This document shows positions 58,008 to 64,000 of a stretch of 64,000 nucleotides of DNA, in pieces (positions within the stretch are counted from its first letter, which is position 1; each line of letters begins with the position of its first letter). The notes beneath the pieces were generated by a model that searched no databases, was not told the origin of the DNA, and worked only from the letters and a program-made list of their open reading frames with translations. A program made the translations under genes and the position numbers. This stretch comes from Allantophomopsis cytisporea (taxonomy: Eukaryota > Ascomycota > Leotiomycetes > Phacidiales > Phacidiaceae): assembly GCA_024752435.1 (NCBI GenBank), contig CP103031.1:802001-866000 (forward strand), given 5' to 3'.

Positions 58008-59664
58008 TCAGCCCTCACGATGGTCAATAATCTCCTTCTCATTTCTCTCATGAGACTCAACCTCAATCCTAGCGTTTTCGAGCTTGAGTTGCCTCTGATA
58101 AGATTTACTCTGCCATGCCTGACTGACATTTGTGTACAGTTCATCAACCTGTTCCAAACTCAATCCCTTGGTTTCATAAATGCAAGCCCAGACAAACACA
58201 ATGGCAACCAAGCAAAATCCGCCCCAGATGAAGAAAACTTTGCTCTTCAAGTTTGCAAAACCTGGTCCCTCATCGACGAGGTAGGGGGTCGAGTAGGCAA
58301 TCGCCCAATTCAACAACCAATTGCAAGCAGTTGTCATCGAAAGACACTTGGCGCGGACTTTCAGAGGAAATATCTCTCCAGTTACCACCCAGGCTACCGG
58401 ACCCCAGGTTGAAGCAAAGAAGAAGATATAGATGCAGACGAATGAGATAGCAGCCCTTTGAGCTGCAAGGTCTGTCGTTCCGGCAGCAGTCCCAATTATC
58501 GCCACAAGAAATTGAGATACAGTCATACCAATGGCACCATAGAGAAGTAGATTTCGGCGACCAAGCTTTTCCACTGCCCAAAGACCTGGAATCGTGCTTG
58601 CGACATTGATGGTATTAGTGATAACTGAAATAGTGAAGGGGTTCTCGAAGCCTGCGTTGGTGAAGTATGAAGTCCCATAGTAGAAAATGAAATTCACACC
58701 GGAAAGCTGCTGAAGACCTTGGAGAAGACATCCAGTCAATAGTCTCTTGCCAATAGACCCCGTGAAGCATTCTATGTATCGTGCCTTTCCTATCGACATT
58801 TCGTAATCGTGATTCCTCTGAATTTCTGCAAGTTCAGCAAGAACTTGAGGATGATCAACGTCCAAACGACGCAGGCGCGAGAGTGACTGTGCCGCTTTCT
58901 CCGGGCGTCCTCTCTTAATAAGATATCGAGGAGTTTCTGGGAGGTAGAATAGACCTCCCACAAGAATCAATGACCACGCGAATTGCAACGCGATTGGAAT
59001 ACGATAACATCCGCTGTCGTTTCGATCTTTGGTAGAATTATTAACAATCGCAGCTAAAAACAATCCAATTGTGATCGATAATTGGTAAGCACCAACAATA
59101 CTTCCACGGATCCATGCTGGTGAAGTCTCAGATTGGTACAGAGGAACTAGTTATATGTTAGATATTGTTGTTACTTGCCCGAACGAGATCATCACTTACT
59201 CAATGCAGATACCAGGCCCACACCAAACCCAGCGAAGAATCTACCGGCAATGAATAATGGCTGCGAAGTAGCGGCGGTCTGCAGAATGACTCCCAGGTTG
59301 AAGACAATACCGGTGGACAGTATTAGACCCCACTTGCGTCCGAGTAAATCTCCAGTCGGTGCAGCAAGTAGGGCGCCGAAGAAAGTCCCTGCAGACAAAA
59401 TAGAAACGATAAGTGATGTTTGGGAGGTAGTGATTCCTTCATTGCCGTCTGTTCGAAAGAGGGATTGCCAAAAAGGCATGGCCAATATTCCACTAATAGT
59501 ACCCTATCAACATATCAATATGTAACCTCAATATTTCCGAACTTGCCATATCTTACAGTATCATATCCAAACATTACTCCACCGAAGCTTACAAAGAGCC
59601 CAACCGCGATAGAAGGCCATACTGCACCCTCTACATCGGCTGGTTTCTTGATCATGAAACCCAT
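58008..59664 (-). CDS. MFS sugar transporter
   Basis: Three minus-strand exons, 59664-59557, 59503-59200 and 59146-58008, give 516 aa, standard for the sugar porter family with 12 membrane spans. Family signatures are FGGVMFGYDTG (split by intron 1), GDLLGRKWG, AGRFFAGFGVG, YLPETPRYLIKRGR, QQLSGVNFIFYYG and the C-terminal YETKGLSLEQVDELY. These proteins carry hexoses or related polyols by proton symport across the plasma membrane. Exact substrate specificity cannot be read; the form is that of ascomycete monosaccharide transporters such as MstA. Convergent with the RING-H2 gene. Confidence 0.95.
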
Positions 59665-60369
59665 CTTGACAAGTGTCTGGTAATATATCTTAGAGAAGCG
59701 ATGAGTAAAAAATCTCGATATAAACTGAGGAAGATCCTGGTTATGAAAGTTCTATATCATGGGCACCTCAACAATTTATATATTGGTTTGAGAGAGAAAG
59801 TCCCGACTTGTCGCCATAACTTCCGGCGTAACAGCAGAAGTTCTTCAAAGTCCAAGAGAACATGAAGACTATACTTGCCTGAAACGCAATGTCGCCAATG
59901 TTTCTGCGTAACTGGCGTTTCTAGAGCATTTTTTGAAATCTGGGGACCCCACAAGCCCCAGCTTGACTTTCTCAATAGTGACCCGCCTGATACTGTTGGC
60001 GGCTGGATGTCATGGCAGCGACGAGGATATCGTGTCACATGACCTTGGCCATTGTATCATTACTCGAAGGCCAAGCAGTGCCAATGCTAAGGCCAAGTAG
60101 ATAGAAGAAGCGAAAAAACATTGTTTTGTATTGAATGGTGTTGATGGTATACGTGACGAGAATGACAAGGAACGAAGGAAGTAGTCGCGGTCTTAGGTCG
60201 GTGACACTCAAACGCTACGAACTTGGCGAAAATGCACAGCCTTCCGAAATCCTCTCGCAATCCGTTTCCTTTATACTAGAACAAAATGAATTGTCTCCAA
60301 AAGGCTATCATAATTCTAGGGAGATCCGAAGTGATATGTTCCCTAGAGTTTCGAAAGCCTCAACACACC
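59665..60369. other. Intergenic region
   Basis: Upstream of the transporter and 3' of the TPR-subtilase gene; a 93-codon plus-strand frame (60135-60416) overlaps the subtilase end and has no recognisable domain. Confidence 0.5.
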
Positions 60370-63256
60370 TCATGCCCTTTTCTCGTCGAATTTCTTGGCG
60401 AGTGTCATGGAGATAATCCTCGCAACCCAAGATGGTGCATCGATCACTTCATCACTCATTTTTGGATCAAAAAGTTTCCATGGCAATAGGTAATAGTAAT
60501 CTTTCTCCCCCCTTTGTTTTGCCATTAGTTCTCTGAAGATCAATGACATTCCTTCGAAATCTCTTAGTCTTTCTCTGTGCTTAATGTTCTTGGGTCGGTT
60601 CTGTCTCTCGAATTCAAGCACCATAGCTGCTATCCCAGCAGCTATTGGAGTTGCGAACGATGTGCCTGACAAGCAACGATGTGATCCCTTCTTGAGACCC
60701 AGCGGCCACGCGCCCTTCACACCTGCACCGAGCACGCTAAAGCTATTAGTCCCTCCTGAAGATACAGGAGTGTAGTATTTCATGTCTCCCTTTCCATCCG
60801 TGGCACCAATGCAGAACACATCATTTCTGACAGCCGGGAATGCTATTCCATCATTATTACCATGGTTAGCTGCGGCGGCAAAAAAGAGTACCCTTCTAGC
60901 ATCAGGATCCTCGGGGTCAGGATTTGCTTCATCTATTGCCTTAGCAATGGATGTATGCCAGCTAGAGAAGCCGAAAGACATAGTTACTATGTTTACTTTC
61001 CATACTTCTGTAGCATGATTGATTGCCTTGAAAGCTGTCTTAGTAACTTTTCCTTTAAAAGAGATACATACATACTTTCGCAACATTTTCAGGCTTGATG
61101 TCCTCGCTGTCTTTATTCACAACACACGCGATGTAAAAATCCGCAAAAGGCGCAATTCTCAAGAGAACTGACAGTACATGAGTCCCGTGACCTTGATAAT
61201 CCCTGCTCGATGGTCTATCCACGAAGCTTTTCCATTTCTTGATATGATTCTTCACATCATCGTTCTGGAAATCCGGATGCTCTTGATCAAAGCCCGAATC
61301 TATAATAGCTATCTTGATGCGACCATTTACTTTCGGCTCTCCAATGAACAATTTAGTTTGTGAGAAGAAATCGTCAAACCATATGTTTGCTGCTTCTTCT
61401 TGTTCTCTAAATATGTTAGCAAAGTAGCTACAGGGAACAGAAACAGTGTCCTAGGAGCGGGACATACTTCTGCGGATGAGACCAAACCTCAAATAATTTA
61501 CTATACTGGTAGCCACTGTTCGTCGTTTCCTTCTGCGGCTCAGTAGGTGTTCTACTTGAGTTTCGGATCTTGGTCGACTTGTCCACAGACTTAGATCTCG
61601 GGTTTGGTGATGGTTGATCTTTGCTAGATGAAAGATTTGGTGCAGAAGAATGAGGATTGGCCTCTTTGCCCCCCTTGACAGATTTGGATGTCGATTCTTT
61701 GTTACCATTGATAACTATGACAGGAACTGGTGATTTGGATCCTCGATTGGAATCTGATAAAGTTATGCTGTCCTTGACTGAGCTAGTCGGAGCCTCCGAT
61801 CCAGCACTTCTTTGCGTGCGCTTCGGTCGGTGCTCCAGCGCAACTAACTCCTCAGTACTGAGTTTGATGTCTTTCTTTCCCTTTCCAGGTGCTCCTTGTA
61901 TCTGAGCTGAAACCCCCTCTACCATCACTTCAGCCTTGTCGCGCAAGTCCATCTGCATCTTACTGCTTTTGCTCAATTTATCACGACTTTTGGCAGAACC
62001 AGAGGCTGTGGTACTCGCTTTGGTCTTGTGTGTAATGGTCTCGATGACTGATTTGGATGAAGCTAATTCTTCATTGCTAGATTTTACCGGATCGGTGAAT
62101 TTGGAGGTTTCTGGTTTTTCCGTCGAGTCAGATTTCATTCGAGATATCTCAATCCTCTTAACATCTCTATTTGGAGTGCGGTTTCCAGTATCTGGAGCTG
62201 CTCTGTGAATCAGCTCTTCCATTCAGTGAAATACCAAGCATATAATATACCTGTTATCTCTATAGTTCTCTTTGGCTTCTTCAAAAGATCACTGCCCTTT
62301 TCTCGGGTTAACTCATCTCGCTTGGGGGACTCATCGAGGTAAGATGCCGGTTGCTTTCGGTTCTTTTCAATTTGACTCTTCGACCTCTTCAGATCCTCTT
62401 CGTGGCTATGAACTTTAGTTTTCGAGGGTGAGCTTGATCTTGGCCTTGGGCCTTTCCCTTTTTTGTTTGTCGGAGCTTTGTTATTTTCATGCACTGATAA
62501 TGATGGTTGGTTGGTCTTCGACTTCTCCGCAATAAGCTCTCCGCAGATGCGCAATCCTCTCTCGACCCAACTTGTCTGAAGCTTGTCTCGTTTCTTGCCG
62601 CGTCTCAAGATTTCCAAGTTTTCCTTGTGTAACTCCTGCGCACGCAATAGGGATTTGAGGTCTTGAAGCGCTACCAGATTCAATGCCAGATTGTGTCGGG
62701 TTATGAGAACATCATCATGATCTTCTCTGAGGTCTAGTTGCCGGACTGCGTAGTTCGTCTCGTACAACCTAGCCGCCTCCTTATATCTTCCGAGTTCGTG
62801 ATAGTTCCCTGCAAGGTGATCTCTTACAGTTATGGTGTTATCGCTATCGTGTAGCCGCTCCTTTTGGCTGTCGAATTTCCTCCACGCTTTCAGGCTCTGC
62901 TCATTCAACAGAGCCGCCGCACGATAATCTCCAGTGTTGTGCAAAGCATCAGCAAGGTCTTGTTGTATTTCAACAGTCTGTTTCGATTCCTTTACACCAT
63001 CCTTATATGTGAAATGTTGAAGAAGTTCTCGATTTACCGGAATAGCATCACTATACTTGCCGGCATCGTGTAAACAGCGAGCAAGACCAGATAGGCAGTC
63101 AATCGTTATTGAATCATCTTTCCTGAATTTTCCGTTACACCAATCAAGAGCAGACCTGTATGTCTTCGCGGCCTCTTCGAATTGGCCCTCTCTCTGTAGG
63201 TCAAATGCTGCTCTATATTTCTGATCAGCTTCCCTCTCAAGACTTCTGTCGGACAT
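60370..63256 (-). CDS. TPR-subtilase fusion: intracellular subtilisin-like protease with N-terminal TPR repeats
   Basis: Four minus-strand exons, 63256-62251, 62200-61468, 61406-61076 and 61026-60370, give 908 aa in frame throughout. Residues 1-220 form TPR-like helical repeats of the kinesin-light-chain style (QFEEAAKTYRSAL, CLHDAGKYSDAI, ALHNTGDYRAAALL, NYHELGRYKEAARLYE). A long polar Ser/Lys-rich linker follows (about 230-575). The C-terminal 300 residues are a peptidase S8 domain with the full triad: D616 (AIIDSGFD), H653 (QGHGTH) and S813 (SGTSFATP), plus oxyanion N744. There is no signal peptide or pro-region, so the protease is probably cytoplasmic. Fungal NLR-like immune proteins can carry S8 effector domains and TPRs, but here no NB-ARC or NACHT ATPase lies between them. 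The acceptor at exon 4 was chosen among nearby alternatives. Confidence 0.88.
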
Positions 63257-63646
63257 TATGATGTAAAGGTCTTTGCTTATACGTCGACTTATGGCCGTGA
63301 GATACCACAGATATTTATTGCCGGCTTTGAGAATCGAGAACTGTGCTCTGTATCAGTCGTGATGCGGCTTTCCCCGGTTCTCGTCGGGGTCATATCCATG
63401 TCACGATTATGCCATGCTACACCGATGGTCTACTATGAGAAACGCAAGGCTGACATACGGAATTATTGTTCATTGGCAATGAATAACATATGCGCATGTG
63501 TGGATGATTATATAAAATACTCTCGTTTTTCATTCATTTTTACAATATTACTTTTGGTCGTCGCTCACAATGCATGCTTACATATCTACTTTTTCGAGGT
63601 TGGCTTTTCTATGTAGCTGAGAATTTACTTCTTAGATAACTTTTCC
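63257..63646. promoter_or_regulatory. Divergent promoter between the TPR-subtilase gene and a membrane-protein gene
   Basis: 390 bp between two start codons facing apart; a tatataaaat sequence lies at about 63509-63518 on the plus strand. Short frames here look random. Confidence 0.5.
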
Positions 63647-64000
63647 ATGACTTCCTTTCGACTTACGCAAAGAGCTGAGTCAACTCCTCAGACTTATGTT
63701 GTGACACTTGCGCTTACTCGCACGTCGTCGACCTTCACTACCGCGGTTCAGCTAGCTCCAACTTTGATCCTTAATAAAGAAAGCTCAAATGGAAGATCTT
63801 TATCACCGGGTATTATTGTTGGAGTTGCTTTTTCTGTTCTCGGGTTTCTCATAATTCTTGCTTTGATCTGTTATTGCTGGTTCCGAGCCCCCAGGTCAAA
63901 ACCTCCTTCAAGAGGTCTTTTGGGACACGACTCACCTTTGCCAGGAACATCTGGAAAGGCACGAGGGTTATTCCCGCGGTCAGCAGTCATAGATCGTGGT
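63647..64000 (+). CDS. Single-pass membrane protein, 3' partial
   Basis: An open frame of 118 codons runs off the window end. It starts MTSFRLTQRAESTPQTY, continues with a Thr/Ser-rich segment (TRTSSTFTTAVQLAP), then one strong membrane span (IIVGVAFSVLGFLIILALIC) followed by a polar, basic tail (FRAPRSKPPSRGL). No signal peptide is obvious. The layout, a Thr-rich ectodomain, one span and a Pro/Arg-rich tail, is common in fungal wall-sensor-like membrane proteins, but that is only a resemblance. It may have introns beyond the window. Confidence 0.6.
   Translation, partial: MTSFRLTQRAESTPQTYVVTLALTRTSSTFTTAVQLAPTLILNKESSNGRSLSPGIIVGVAFSVLGFLIILALICYCWFRAPRSKPPSRGLLGHDSPLPGTSGKARGLFPRSAVIDRG

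Noticed and set aside
60135..60416. 93-codon plus-strand frame overlapping the 3' end of the TPR-subtilase gene
   Set aside because: Overlaps a well-supported exon on the other strand and shows no recognisable motif.
63359..63616. 85-codon frame with hydrophobic stretches upstream of the last gene
   Set aside because: Begins only tens of bases from the divergent promoter core, has no convincing signal peptide and no family likeness.

Overview
The window is nuclear DNA of a filamentous ascomycete (Pezizomycotina). The signs are short GT-AG introns (about 45-160 nt) with CTAAC/CTGAC-like branch sites close to the acceptor, a free-standing UDP-glucose 4-epimerase, a Sad1-type SUN protein, a CFEM protein, a Git3-type receptor, an A-T-R NRPS-like reductase and a 2EXR protein. 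A leotiomycete is my guess and cannot be proved from the window. Transposons, viral sequence and CRISPR arrays were not seen. Exon borders below were worked out by hand from frame, splice consensus and protein-family continuity.

Layout. 1-5.1 kb: the end of a zinc-type/quinone oxidoreductase, two small secreted cysteine-rich proteins with a hydrophobin-like cysteine order, and an ATP25 gene holding only the RsfS-like half. 5.5-9.8 kb: mitochondrial RNA polymerase RPO41, divergent from ATP25. 10.4-14 kb: a small secreted Thr-rich protein and the splicing factor CEF1/CDC5. 14.9-17.8 kb: an intron-containing tRNA-Phe and a GAL10-type epimerase. 21-24.6 kb: a SUN-domain protein and a CFEM protein.

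25.6-36.7 kb is the most interesting block. An epoxide hydrolase and a cytochrome P450 lie beside a sugar-phosphate cyclase that looks like a desmethyl-4-deoxygadusol synthase (DDGS). Next come a COMT-type O-methyltransferase and a membrane-associated ATP-grasp ligase of the MysC type. These last three are the core set for mycosporine (UV-screening and oxidative-stress metabolite) synthesis: cyclase, then O-methylation to 4-deoxygadusol, then ATP-driven amino acid attachment. About 12 kb further on, past a Git3-type GPCR and a 7.3-kb gene-free low-complexity tract, lies an adenylation-thiolation-reductase enzyme (48.3-51.8 kb). It is a plausible but unproven candidate for reducing an amino acid carboxyl, as a mycosporine-glutaminol product would need.

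52-64 kb: exopolyphosphatase PPX1, a 2EXR protein, a single-pass RING-H2 protein, an MFS sugar transporter, and a 908-aa protein joining N-terminal TPR repeats to a C-terminal subtilisin-like protease with an intact catalytic triad and no signal peptide. A single-pass membrane protein starts divergently and runs off the end of the window.
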